The notes below the pieces were generated by a model. It saw only the letters and a program-made list of their open reading frames with translations. It made no database searches and was not told the origin of the DNA. A DNA stretch of 64,000 nucleotides from Gordius sp. MW1 (Eukaryota > Nematomorpha > Gordioida > Gordea > Gordiidae): contig OZ038528.1 of NCBI GenBank assembly GCA_964036665.1, positions 16,417,245-16,481,244 on the forward strand, given 5' to 3'. Shown here one piece after another: positions 1 through 12,100 of this stretch. Position 1 is the stretch's first letter; the number at the start of each line of letters is the position of its first letter. The position numbers and the translations under genes were made by a program.

Positions 1-662
1 AGATACTCTATAAGTCAATGATAGCCAAAAAACGGAAAAAAAAATTTTGATGCTCACTTTGGCCAATGGTCATTTTTTTCCATTGGTCTGCAGCCAGCAC
101 ACGGTAAAAGTGGATATAAATTCATAAGAGTAAAAAAAACGGAAAAAAAAAATTTCGAATCACATTTTGGCCAATGGTCATTTTTTTCCATTGGTCAGCA
201 GCCAGGACACGGTAAAAGTGGATATAAATTCATAATAGTCAAAAAAAACGAAAAAAAAGTTTTCGAATCACATTTTGGCCAATAGTCATTTTATTCCATT
301 GGTCAGCAGCCAGCGGACGGCCAAAAAGTCATAATAGCAATGGTAGGAACAGGAACAATCATAATAGTCAAAAAAAACGAAAAAAATAATTTCGATTCAC
401 ATTTTGGCCAATGGTCATTTTTTCCATCGGTCAGGAGCCAGCGGACGGCCAAAAAGTCATAATAGCAATGGTAGTAACAGGAACAATCATAATAGTCAAA
501 AAAAACGAAAAAATAAACTCGGGTTCACATTTTGGCCAATGGTCATTTTTTTCATTGGTCAGCAGCCAGCGGACGGCCAAAAAGTCTTATTATCAATGAT
601 AGTAACAAGAACAATCATAAGAGTCAAAAAAAACTCCGGGATTCTAACCCAAAAACTAGTTA
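1..662. repeat. Diverged tandem repeat, unit about 110-130 bp
   Basis: At least five imperfect units each contain TTTTGGCCAATGGTCATTTT, then a CCATTGGTCAGCAGCCAGC-type block, then AAAAAGTCATAATAG and an A-rich stretch. The unit is the reverse complement of the array at 32230-33470. The last unit runs into CCGGGATTCTAACCCAAAAA, which matches (inverted) the junction near 32243-32270. The short open frames inside the units are simple consequences of repetition and are not called as genes. Confidence 0.85.
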
Positions 663-734
663 AATTGCATAGCAATTAAAAGTAAACAACTTTTATTTAT
701 GTTTTTTATATAATAATTTAACGTAGCAATTAAA

Positions 735-965
735 ACCCGACCCCGCCCGAAAGCGAGGGAGATAGAGATGAGGGGTGGGGCACCTCTTATGCATTAATTT
801 AAAAAATAACACAGCGAGGGAGATAGAGATGAGGGGTGGGGCACCTCTTTCTCATGCATTAATTTAAAAAATCGATAACCTAATATACCCAATGCAAATA
901 GATAGGGATGGACGGACGGACGGACAACAAAAAACGAGCCCATAAATTGCATAGCAATTAAAATA
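735..965. repeat. 61-bp tandem duplication plus conserved element end
   Basis: A block starting AGCGAGGGAGATAGAGATGA occurs at about 752 and again at about 813 (period about 61 bp). It is followed by a GGAC microsatellite near 910 and by the motif CCATAAATTGCATAGCAATT (about 940-959). That motif recurs inverted at about 32077-32097 and, in part, near 35075, so it looks like a conserved end of the same dispersed element as the array at 1-662. Confidence 0.7.
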
Positions 966-1079
966 TTTATAATGTTATCATCATATACAAATTTCGATCT
1001 TCAACAAAGCTAAAAACACCATATAATCTAAGTAAGTTCTAACGTTTTGAATAGCCTTATGCTCTTGGCAAATAGACTT

Positions 1080-4000
1080 TTAAAAGAAGTTCGGCACTTT
1101 AGTTAATTTACTGATATTTATAAGTGCATACTTTTTTAAATCATTCTTAAGTGTTGGGGTATTATGCGGTTCTACAATGGTAAATGTAGCGTCATACAAG
1201 CGGGGGTAGGTCAAAATGTCCTCGACGGTGTCTATGTTTCTCATAGCTAATTTGAGCTGTCCCAATAACTCAGTCAATCGTTCCATCGTGGTATATTTTT
1301 CGTGAAACGTAGAGGTAGATGGGGCATCATCGCCTGGGGTTGCAGGCGAAAAGTGAAATACGTCATCGTTTTTATCGAGGTTTAAAGGCGAGCCGGCCTT
1401 GCCTCGCAATTTTAGACTAGCATTCAATTTGGCCTCGTAAATTATTTTATCGGTGTCATCTAATAACTTAATAATCAGAGCTTCTAAATTGAGTTGGTGA
1501 GGGGGAGAATTGTAACCCAGGTCTAAGGGGCTGGTTGGGGTCGATAGCAGACGCTGGATTGTTTCGATCCTATCGTAATTCACTTGCTCCTTGTGTGGTT
1601 GAGATTTTCGCAAATTTAAAATACCCGATTGTTTTTCTTGCGTAACACCCTTGGATGGATTAATGTGCAACGGTAATTTGGGAGAGGCCAATGGTGACGA
1701 AGGTAGGTCTCGCTTTACGTCCAAGTTTTCGAAAATGACCATTTTCGTAGGTTGAGGACTGCCACCGAAGCCAGTGTCATCTGTATCATAATTGAGGAGG
1801 TTGTTGTCGCCGAAGGGGGTTGATGAAGATGATATACGAATTTTTTCGTCTTTTAAAATGTCTTTAAAGTCTATATCATTAACAGGAGGGGCGGAATGTA
1901 TAGTTTGGGGAAGGTATGAAGTTAATCGTTCGATCATGGTTGGCGAAAGAGGTGCACAAGTTTTTTGTGATTCGGCACTTTGTTCGGTAAAGACATTCTT
2001 TTCTTTCGGCACCCGTTGTTGTTCGGGTGTGACTTTTTGTCCATTTCCCTACGTGATATGCACATAAAGTTATAAAAAACATGCACATAGGCAATACTTT
2101 GAACTGTCAATAAAATATATAATTGCTATGCTATTTTTCTAATAACAATGTCCTATTTAGCATGTACCCACGAAGTCAAGCTTTAGCTATTTAGAACCAA
2201 ACTTAAATTTTTGAAACTCGAATAAATGCCAATCTTACCTTAATTTTGTTAAGTATATTGAGCAAGAGGGTGTCGGATAAGCTTTTAAGATCACGAAGTT
2301 TTTGACGAAGGGAATCCATTTGTTCAAAAGTGAAAGTGGCATTGGGATCGAGCGAATCGTGGTGCGCCTTTATAAAGGCGTTTATATCATCAATAAAAAT
2401 CTCTAGACTGGATTTGAGATCTTTTAATGTCGTCTCCTTTTGGTTTCCTCCCTTATATTTTCTCTCAAAGTCCGCATATCTTGTTTGGAAATTGTCCAAA
2501 TTTTTTGACGCTTCCCAATATTTGGAAACGCTTATTTCAGTACCACCTAATTTTTCCTAAATTTTATGCAAACGTTTATTTGTAAAGAAAAACGCAAGTT
2601 TACCTCGTATTTAGTCTTACTCCTCAGCAAAAGTGCTCTCAAAGCTTCAATCTTACTCTTCATGTGGCCAGAAATTTTAGGTTCGTCGCATTGCTTTTCT
2701 ACGACGTCGAGAACTTTATTAGCCGTCGCAATTTTTTTCAATTTACCCTAAAAAACAAAATTGATAAATCATTCACGTTTCAAATCATATTAATAAATAT
2801 TTTTTAAAGCGTAAAAAAATTACGATTAAGTGTTTCCTTAAATCCATCAAGTCATCCATATTCGTGAAATTCTTCGGCATTTCGGTTTTATCAGTTTTTT
2901 CCACCTCATCCATGACGAATGTTGTAAGAGCGCCAAGTTTAGAATCAAAGTAAGTTTTCAAAGTTTCCACTAATTGTTTCTCGATATCATCGAATTTAGC
3001 TGGTATGGCATCCAATTTAGTTCGATAAGAGTCTAATTCTGCTCGCAAATTTTTTAATGTACGATCTAAATCAACGTAAAAATTTTAGAAAACCAGAAAT
3101 CTAATGCGCACAACCGTAATAAATTATAGATAACAATTATTTTAATACCGGGTTTCGATGGGCCCAAGCGGTCAGAAAATGTCTGGATTTCTTTCACTAG
3201 AGGCTGACATAGTAGTGTATACATGTGGCGAAGATGTGCCAAATACGTGAAAACGTCATTGAAACCAATTTCTTCATTTGAGGGCCGCAGTGGTTTATCG
3301 TTGTTAGAACCCGATTCGAAGGCATTATTTAATTTTGCCAGAGACATTTTTACAATTTCTGGTATATTTGAAATCTCCTTGGGATTGAAGTTTTTGGTAA
3401 ATTCGTATAAATCATCCTTCCCGAAACCCGTGTCATCGTCGAAAGGGGTTAAATCATCAGGTGCCACTTTAAAAAGCATTTGACCGCCGTGGATAATATT
3501 TTTGTCATTTATGCTTTTAGGAGTGGCGCCTTTTAACGCTTTTGTGCTGGATTTTAATTTAGGTGCAGGCGAAATTTTTGCTTCAGAAAGCTTTTTAGGC
3601 GTTTTATGACATATGTTTAGTTTGTCAATGAAATCGGTTAGCAGTTTTAGATCTTCAATATTTTTGTCAAGTAAAAAGTTGGTTTCCAAACCCAGCGTCT
3701 CTCCCTCTTTACCAATAATTTCTTCATCTTTAATGCGATCGTTGGCCCACGTTAGAGTTGGCTCGTAGGTACTGACTAATATAGTACGAATCCGTTCCAA
3801 AGGGGTTTTCTTGCCAGCAGCTCCAGAGGCCATATTTTGAGGATTCGATGACTATAATTATCAATTAAGTTTTAAATGTCGCTTACATGATTTCAAAAAA
3901 ATATAAACAAAATAAGTGACTTACAGCCCATTTTTCAAGCTCGTTTAACTTAGGTCCGTATGTGTCAACGTATGATTTAAGCGCTGGCTTTAGTCCGCTG

Positions 4001-6122
4001 TTAAGCTTATCCAAAACGGTATCATAATCTTCACCCAAATCAATGCTGTGCAAGCGAGTGGTATCCTGAACAATATTAGTTTCCAAAGCTTCCAACTGCT
4101 CCAAATATTGTTGTCGATCTTTCATCTCATCATTAAACTTTGTTTCCAAAACTTTGTGACGATCATGGAATTTAGAAATCTTATTTCGAAGCTGTTCGAG
4201 ATCATGCTTCATGCCAGAGACACTAAATTCTTTCTCTAAAACCTTTTCTTCATTGATATCTTCGCCACCCATTAGGCCATTTTGAACTCTGGTTAATAAG
4301 GGGGTGTCCAGATACATTTGTGAGGCGTCCGAAATCAAGGCATTAAGACGTTTTAAGTTATCATTGATTTGCTAGAGATTTATTAAGTATATAATGTTAA
4401 ATAAGTTATAATTTACTCTAAATTTCTCTTTGTGTGCTTCTAAACTAATCGATCCTAAAGGGCAATTTTCTAATTCAGACAATTGTTGTTTTGTGGTCTC
4501 TGTTATAGGATTCATTTCTTTCATGCGCTCGGCAAAATCAAGTAATAGTTTGGACTTAAGTTGATCAACATTAGACCAGCCCTAAAATAAAACATAATTT
4601 AAAAGGCTATACACGGCGAAAAGAAGATAAATAAAATTACAACTATATGATGACATAAAACCAGTTTAAAAAATTATATGTTAATTAAAATAATGGCCTT
4701 AAGCTGGTAATAAATTTGATATTATTTAAAGACCTTTTTTGAAATGTCAACGATAGCCTTCCTTTTTAAATTTAATCGATTTAGAAGTGGTTCAACATCT
4801 TTGTCTACGCATTTATTCTCGCTAATAGCTAAATGGATCTTGAAATCCAATCTACTAATGATAGCGTCCAAGGGTTGAAGATCCTCGGTTAATTTCTAAT
4901 TATTTAAAAATGTATATATAAAGGGCGAATTAAGAGGGTTTATTACTTTTTGTGCGTCCAATAATTTATACATTTGATTTATATCACTGGGATTTAGGGT
5001 TGACTTTTTAAACAAAGCGTCGAACTCGCTTTTATTCTTATACTGATCCTTTTCATAATTATCAATCTTTTTTTGCAAGGATTTAGACTCATTTGCCATC
5101 TCATTTTCCAGACTGGCCAATGTGGTTTGACGCTTGACAATTTGCGAGATAATTTTATCGATATCTTTGAGACTTTTTTGGTTTGTGGTTATATTAGCAC
5201 GGAGCTTTTGGGTGATGGCCAAGGACGGATCACAAATTGAATTACAAGCATTCGCAGAATCATTTAGCAATGAAGTCAAGTGCTCTCGTTCTTTCTAAAT
5301 ATTTTATAAACAAAAGCATAAAAATAAAAATTTTATCTTAAAAAAAAGTAATTTAATCGTATAGTTGCTACCTACCATTATTTTAGGCATCAATTTAACC
5401 AAATCGTTTAACGGTTTCGATGGGTCATCCAAAGCATTAGTTGTTACTCCCACCCATCGCTGAATTTCTTCATTTTGAGTTTCGCACTTTTTAACGAACG
5501 GTATTACGGTATCCAAATTACTCGATAAAGCTTGGAGTTGTGCATATTTTGTTTTTAATTTTTCGTTGAGATTAGAAAATTTGTTTGCTAAATCATTGAT
5601 CCATGAAGATTTATTTAATCCCTCTTTATCTTTGTTCTCATATTCGCTTGGCAACGTGGTAACTCCTTTATTCCGTATATCCTCTAGCGTTTGTATGGCT
5701 TGCAATTTTTTAGAGGCGTCATTCAAAATAGTGGACGAAACGGGGTCCAAGACGGTTACGTAATCGCTGAGTTCATGTTTGAGCTGGGATAACCCTTTGG
5801 TATCGGACAAATTTTTAAAGTCCTTTTCTAGTCTGGAGAAATCGAACTTTGGTGCATTATCGTTTAAGCCTCTATCGGAAAGTAGAGCTTCACCTCGTTC
5901 TAATGTAAGCTCGAGATCTTTAACTCGGGGCAAGAGTTCTTTCAGATGTTTTTTATCCCTAGTTATCAATGGTAATATTTGTTCACATTTGTCCTTTAGG
6001 TAGGATACGTATAGCAAAAGGGAAGAATGATGATCTTTTCTAGATGGGTCGTCGATAGATTCCAGCTGCTCCTCTAACTTGAATAAATCGTCACTGAATG
6101 TCATCAATTTTTTCTCTTCTTC
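1080..6122 (-). CDS. C-terminal exons of the giant gene (coiled coil plus acidic tail)
   Basis: Ten exons are read at 6122-5376, 5294-4947, 4895-4734, 4581-4417, 4371-3925, 3851-3149, 3065-2824, 2747-2604, 2556-2239 and 2048-1080. Phases agree: seven are divisible by three in the expected way, and the 703- and 242-nt exons compensate each other. The encoded protein is rich in Leu, Lys, Glu and Asp with heptad-like spacing, as in spectrin-type triple-helix repeats; no catalytic motif is seen. Two exons carry the same short acidic motif DDTGFG (near 1770-1790 and near 3420-3445), each within a Ser/Pro/Asp-rich, probably disordered stretch. The last exon ends in a Leu/Lys-rich segment without a hydrophobic transmembrane stretch, so a nuclear-envelope KASH tail is not visible. 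A downstream polyadenylation signal was not clear because the 3' side runs into repeats. Confidence 0.7.
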
Positions 6123-9100
6123 CTAATGAAGTTCAACGTATTATAATATATAGTATTAAAACGACAAAAGTGGAATCTAAAATTGCGTGCTCCAATAAAA
6201 GACACTAACACCATCGACCTTCACACGCACAAACTCAGGCATATAATGAATAAACTATTGACTTACTATGTTGTATAAAGACATTTTCGACATATTAGAA
6301 AGTAATGCATGAATGAAATAAAATTACCTCCAAAAGGGTCAATTGAGCACCAGAACGATCTTGCAAAATGTGCGAGTAATTTATAGGATTTTTAATGTGT
6401 TGCGTTAAAGAGTTTTCTGTGGCAGTCAAGATGTGCTGCAACGTGTCCAAGTTATGTTTAGAAAAGGGGACTTGCGCTGGTTGGTTCGATTTTGTTGTGG
6501 TGTCCTCTACTAATTTATGAAAGGCTTCAAAGTTATCGGGACAAGGCTCATCTTGATCAAAATTACCAAGATTTGAAGTAGCAATACATTCACTTTTGAC
6601 TTTCGAATTGTCTGTAATAGCCATAGTTAATTCTTGATTTACATCTTTAGAGGTGGGATTCTCCGATTCTCCCAATTTATAGTGGTCGGCATCGAGAAGA
6701 GGCGATGCAGTATTATCGAATGGAATTGTGACGGAATGGGGATGTTTTAAGGATTCTATAAGGGTATCAATAGCTGATTCCGGATTTTTAAAAGTGTCTT
6801 CATGAATATTTTGGATTATGCTAGAGGAGGGCTTTAAGCTTGATAGCGAATTTTGATAAATTCTATATGATTTCACAATATCATCAAGTGAAGCATTTTG
6901 ATAGTGGGGATTAGTGGATTTGTTAATGTTTTTAATAGGCTCGACAGTTTTCGTCGTATTCAATAAATGTAAAGTATTTTTATTTGATGGAGATAGGGAA
7001 GTGTGAGCCATAGGTAACTTTTCTTTCGTTTGAATTGCAGTTAAGTGCCTACGGAACGCATTAACTATATCTTGGGAGCTGGCATTTGATTTATTCGCTT
7101 TTAAGTCGATAAAATTTGATATTGAATTAAGTTTATTAACAGATTTGGGCGTAAAACGATTTATATTTTTTTGGTCTTTAAATAAAGTTGGTGTGTGTGT
7201 TTTAATGTCATTATGCTTTATAAATTCAACGGATCCATCCTGCTTGTTTAAGTTTGTAACAATATTCTCATCGAATCGAGCAACTTCACCGCTAGTTTCA
7301 TCTTTAAACAAAACCGTCTCTTCGTGTTTAATTTTGTCGCGAACGGTATCTCCAATATTATGTTCAGTAGTATCTATCATTATAGTTCCACCAATAATAG
7401 AGGCAGTAGGAATTTGTGTTTTCTGAAGATCATCGCAGGGTAGATCCTTAAAGGACAATATATTTCCCAAAACATGTGATGGTACGGTAACACGCGTTGA
7501 CGTTTGGGAGGTAGCAGGTTTAGGACCTGCATGAGAACTTTGATATTTGTGATGGTAATCGTGGTAATCTTCATCATGTGGTTCTATTAAGTTAGCCTCT
7601 TTCGGTATCGTTTGAGGCTTTATTCCTTCGAAATGATCGGGCTTTTTCACAGAGGAAAATGCTTTCTCCGGTGCTTCCTGAACTATTTCCTTTGCTTGTT
7701 TCGCTTTAGCGTCTTTCATGCCGTGTTTTTTATTTACCAAAGAGTTGTCGCTTTCTAGCTTAGAGCGGTCAACTTCATCGCTAGGAATGTCTTCTTTAAA
7801 CAAAATCTTCTCATCGTGTTTCATTTTGTCGCGATCAATGTTTCCTACGTGATGTTTAGCAGTATCTACCTCTACCGTTTCATCAATGATCGGTGCAGAA
7901 GGAATATGTGTTTTATGAAGGTCTTTGCTGCGCAGATCTTTATACGACAATATATTTTCCAAATCTTGTGATGGTACGTTTGCAAAATCATGCGTTGACA
8001 TTTCCGAGGTCTCTGGTTTAGGACCTGCATGAGAACTTTGATGTTTGTGATGGTAATCGTGGTAAACTTGGAAATCTTTATCATGGGGTTGTTGTGTCAA
8101 GCCAGCCTCTTTCGGTGTCGTTTGAGGCTTTAAAGCGGCTTTTAACGTTGTTTCTTCAAAATGATAGGGCTTTTTCACAGAAGTAAGTGCTTTTTCCGGT
8201 GCTTCCTGAACTATTTCCTTTGCTTGTTTCGCTTTAGCGCCTTTCTTGCCGTGTTTTTTATTTACCAAAGAGTTGTCGCTTTCTAGCTTAGAGCGGTCAA
8301 CTTCATCGCTAGGAATGTCTTCTTTAAACAAAATCTTCTCATCGTGTTTCATTTTGTCGCGATCAATGTTTCCTACGTGATGTTTAGCAGTATCTACCTC
8401 TACCGTTTCATCAATGATCGGTGCAGAAGGAATATGTGTTTTATGAAGGTCATCGCTGCGCAGATCTTTATACGACAATATATTTTCCAAATCTTGTGAT
8501 GGTACGTTTGCAAAATCATGCGTTGACATTTCCAAGGTAGCTGGTTTAGGACCTGCATGAGAACTTTGATGTTTGTGATGGTAATCGTGGTAAACTTGGA
8601 AATCTTCATCATGGGGTTGTTGTGTCAAGCCAGCCTCTTTCGGTGTCGTTTGAGGCTTTAAAGCGGCTTTTAACGTTGTTTCTACGAAATGATCGGGCTT
8701 TTTCACAGAAGTAAGTGCTTTTTCCGGTGCTTCCTGAACTATTTCCTTTGCTTGTTTCGCTTTAGCGCCATTCTTGCCGTGTTTTTTATTTACCAAAGAG
8801 TTGTCGCTTTCTAGCTTAGAGCGGTCAACTTCATCGCTAGGAATGTCTTCTTTAAACAAAATCTTCTCATCGTGTTTCATTTTGTCGCGATCAGTGTTTC
8901 CTACGTGATGTTTAGCAGTATCTATCTCTACCGTTTCATCAATGATCGGTGCAGAAAGAATATGTGTTTTATGAAGGTCATCGCTGCGCAGATCTTTATA
9001 TGACAATATATTTTCCAAATCTTGTGATGTTACGTTTGCAAAATCATGCGTTGACATCTCCGAGGTAGCTGGTTTAGGACCTGCATGAGAACTTTGATGT

Positions 9101-12100
9101 TTGTGATGGTAATCGTGGTAAACTTGGAAATCTTCATCATGATGTTGTTGTGTCAAGCCAGCCTCTTTCGGTGTCGTTTGAAGCTTTAAAGCGGCTTTTA
9201 ACGTTGTTTCTTCGAAATAATCGGGCTTTTTCACAGAAGTAAGTGCTTTTTCCGGTGCTTTCTGAACTATTTCCTTTGCTTGTTTCGCTTTAGCGCCTTT
9301 CTTGCCGTGTTTTTTATTTACCAAAGAGTTGTCGCTTTCTAGCTTAGAGCGGTCAACTTCATCGCTAGGAATGTCTTCTTTAAACAAAATCTTCTCATCG
9401 TGTTTAATTTTGTCGCGATCAGTGTTTCCTACGTGATGTTTAGCAGTATCTATCTCTACCGTTTCATCAATGATCGGTGCAGAAGGAATATGTGTTTTAT
9501 GAAGGTCATCGCTGCGCAGATCTTTATATGACAATATATTTTCCAAATCTTGTGATGTTACGTTTGCAAAATCATGCGTTGACATTTCCGAGGTAGCTGG
9601 TTTAGGACCTGCATGAGAACTTTGATGTTTGTGATGGTAATCGTGGTAAACTTGGAAATCTTCATCATGGGGTTGTTGTGTCAAGCCAGCCTCTTTCGGT
9701 GTCGTTTGAAGCTTTAAAGCGGCTTTTAACGTTGTTTCTTCGAAATAATCGGGCTTTTTCACAGAAGTAAGTGCTTTTTCCGGTGCTTCCTGAACTATTT
9801 CCTTTGCTTGTTTCGCTTTAGCGCCTTTCTTGCCGTGTTTTTTATTTACCAAAGAGTTGTCGCTTTCTAGCTTAGAGCGGTCAACTTCATCGCTAGGAAT
9901 GTCTTCTTTAAACAAAATCTTCTCATCGTGTTTAATTTTGTCGCGATCAGTGTTTCCTACGTGATGTTTAGCAGTATCTATCTCTACCGTTTCATCAATG
10001 ATCGGTGCAGAAGGAATATGTGTTTTATGAAGGTCATCGCTGCGCAGATCTTTATACGACAATATATTTTCCAAATCTTGTGATGATACGTTTGCAAAAT
10101 CATGCGTTGACATTTCCGAGGTAGCTGGTTTAGGACCTGCATGAGAACTTTGATGTTTGTGATGGTAATCGTGGTAAACTTGGAAATCTTCATCATGGGG
10201 TTGTTGTGTCAAGCCAGCCTCTTTCGGTGTCGTTTGAAGCTTTAAAGCGGCTTTTAACGTTGTTTCTTCGAAATAATCGGGCTTTTTCACAGAAGTAAGT
10301 GCTTTTTCCGGTGCTTCCTGAACTATTTCCTTTGCTTGTTTCGCTTTAGCGCCTTTCTTGCCGTGTTTTTTATTTACCAAAGAGTTGTCGCTTTCTAGCT
10401 TAGAGCGGTCAACTTCATCGCTAGGAATGTCTTCTTTAAACAAAATCTTCTCATCGTGTTTAATTTTGTCGCGATCAGTGTTTCCTACGTGATGTTTAGC
10501 AGTATCTATCTCTACCGTTTCATCAATGATCGGTGCAGAAGGAATATGTGTTTTATGAAGGTCATCGCTGCGCAGATCTTTATACGACAATATATTTTCC
10601 AAATCTTGTGATGATACGTTTGCAAAATCATGCGTTGACATTTCCGAGGTAGCTGGTTTAGGACCTGCATGAGAACTTTGATGTTTGTGATGGTAATCGT
10701 GGTAAACTTGGAAATCTTCATCATGGGGTTGTTGTGTCAAGCCAGCCTCTTTCGGTGTCGTTTGAAGCTTTAAAGCGGCTTTTAACGTTGTTTCTTCGAA
10801 ATAATCGGGCTTTTTCACAGAAGTAAGTGCTTTTTCCGGTGCTTCCTGAACTATTTCCTTTGCTTGTTTCGCTTTAGCGCCTTTCTTGCCGTGTTTTTTA
10901 TTTACCAAAGAGTTGTCGCTTTCTAGCTTAGAGCGGTCAACTTCATCGCTAGGAATGTCTTCTTTAAACAAAATCTTCTCATCGTGTTTCATTTTGTCGC
11001 GATCAGTGTTCCCTAGGTGATGTTTAGCAGTATCTATCTCTACCGTTTCATCAATGATCGGTGCAGAAGGAATATGTGTTTTATGAAGGTCATCGCTGCG
11101 CAGATCTTTATACGACAATATATTTTCCAAATCTTGTGATGGTACGTTTGCAAAATCATGCGTTGACATTTCCGAGGTAGCTGGTTTAGGACCTGCATGA
11201 GAACTTTGATGTTTATGATGGTAATCGGGGTAAACTTGGAAATCTTCATCATGGGGTTGTTGTGTCAAGCCAGCCTCTTTCGGTGTCGTTTGAGGCTTTA
11301 AAGCGGCTTTTAACGTTGTTTCTTCGAAATGATCGGGCTTTTTCACAGAAGTAAGTGCTTTTTCCGGTGCTTCCTGAACTATTTCCTTTGCTTGTTTCGC
11401 TTTAGCGCCATTTTTGCCGTGTTTTTTATTTACCAAAGAGTTGTCGCTTTCTAGCTTAGAGCGGTCAACTTCATCGCTAGGAATGTCTTCTTTAAACAAA
11501 ATCTTCTCATCGTGTTTCATTTTGTCGCGATCAGTGTTTCCTACGTGATGTTTAGCAGTATCTATCTCTACCGTTTCATCAATGATCGGTGCAGAAGGAA
11601 TATGTGTTTTATGAAGGTCATCGCTGCGCAGATCTTTATACGACAATATATTTTCCAAATCTTGTGATGGTACGTTTGCAAAATCATGCGTTGACATTTC
11701 CGAGGTAGCTGGTTTAGGACCTGCATGAGAACTTTGATGTTTGTGATGGTAATCGTGGTAAACTTGGAAATCTTCATCATGGGGTTGTTGTGTCAAGCCA
11801 GCCTCTTTCGGTGTCGTTTGAGGCTTTAAAGCGGCTTTTAACGTTGTTTCTTCGAAATAATCGGGCTTTTTCACAGAAGTAAGTGCTTTTTCCGGTGCTT
11901 CCTGAACTATTTCCTTTGCTTGTTTCGCTTTAGCGCCTTTCTTGCCCTGTTTTTTATTTACCAAAGAGTTGTCGCTTTCTAGCTTAGAGCGGTCAACTTC
12001 ATCGCTAGGAATGTCTTCTTTAAACAAAATCTTCTCATCGTGTTTCATTTTGTCGCGATGAGTGTTTCCTAGGTGATGTTTAGCAGTATCTATCTCTACC

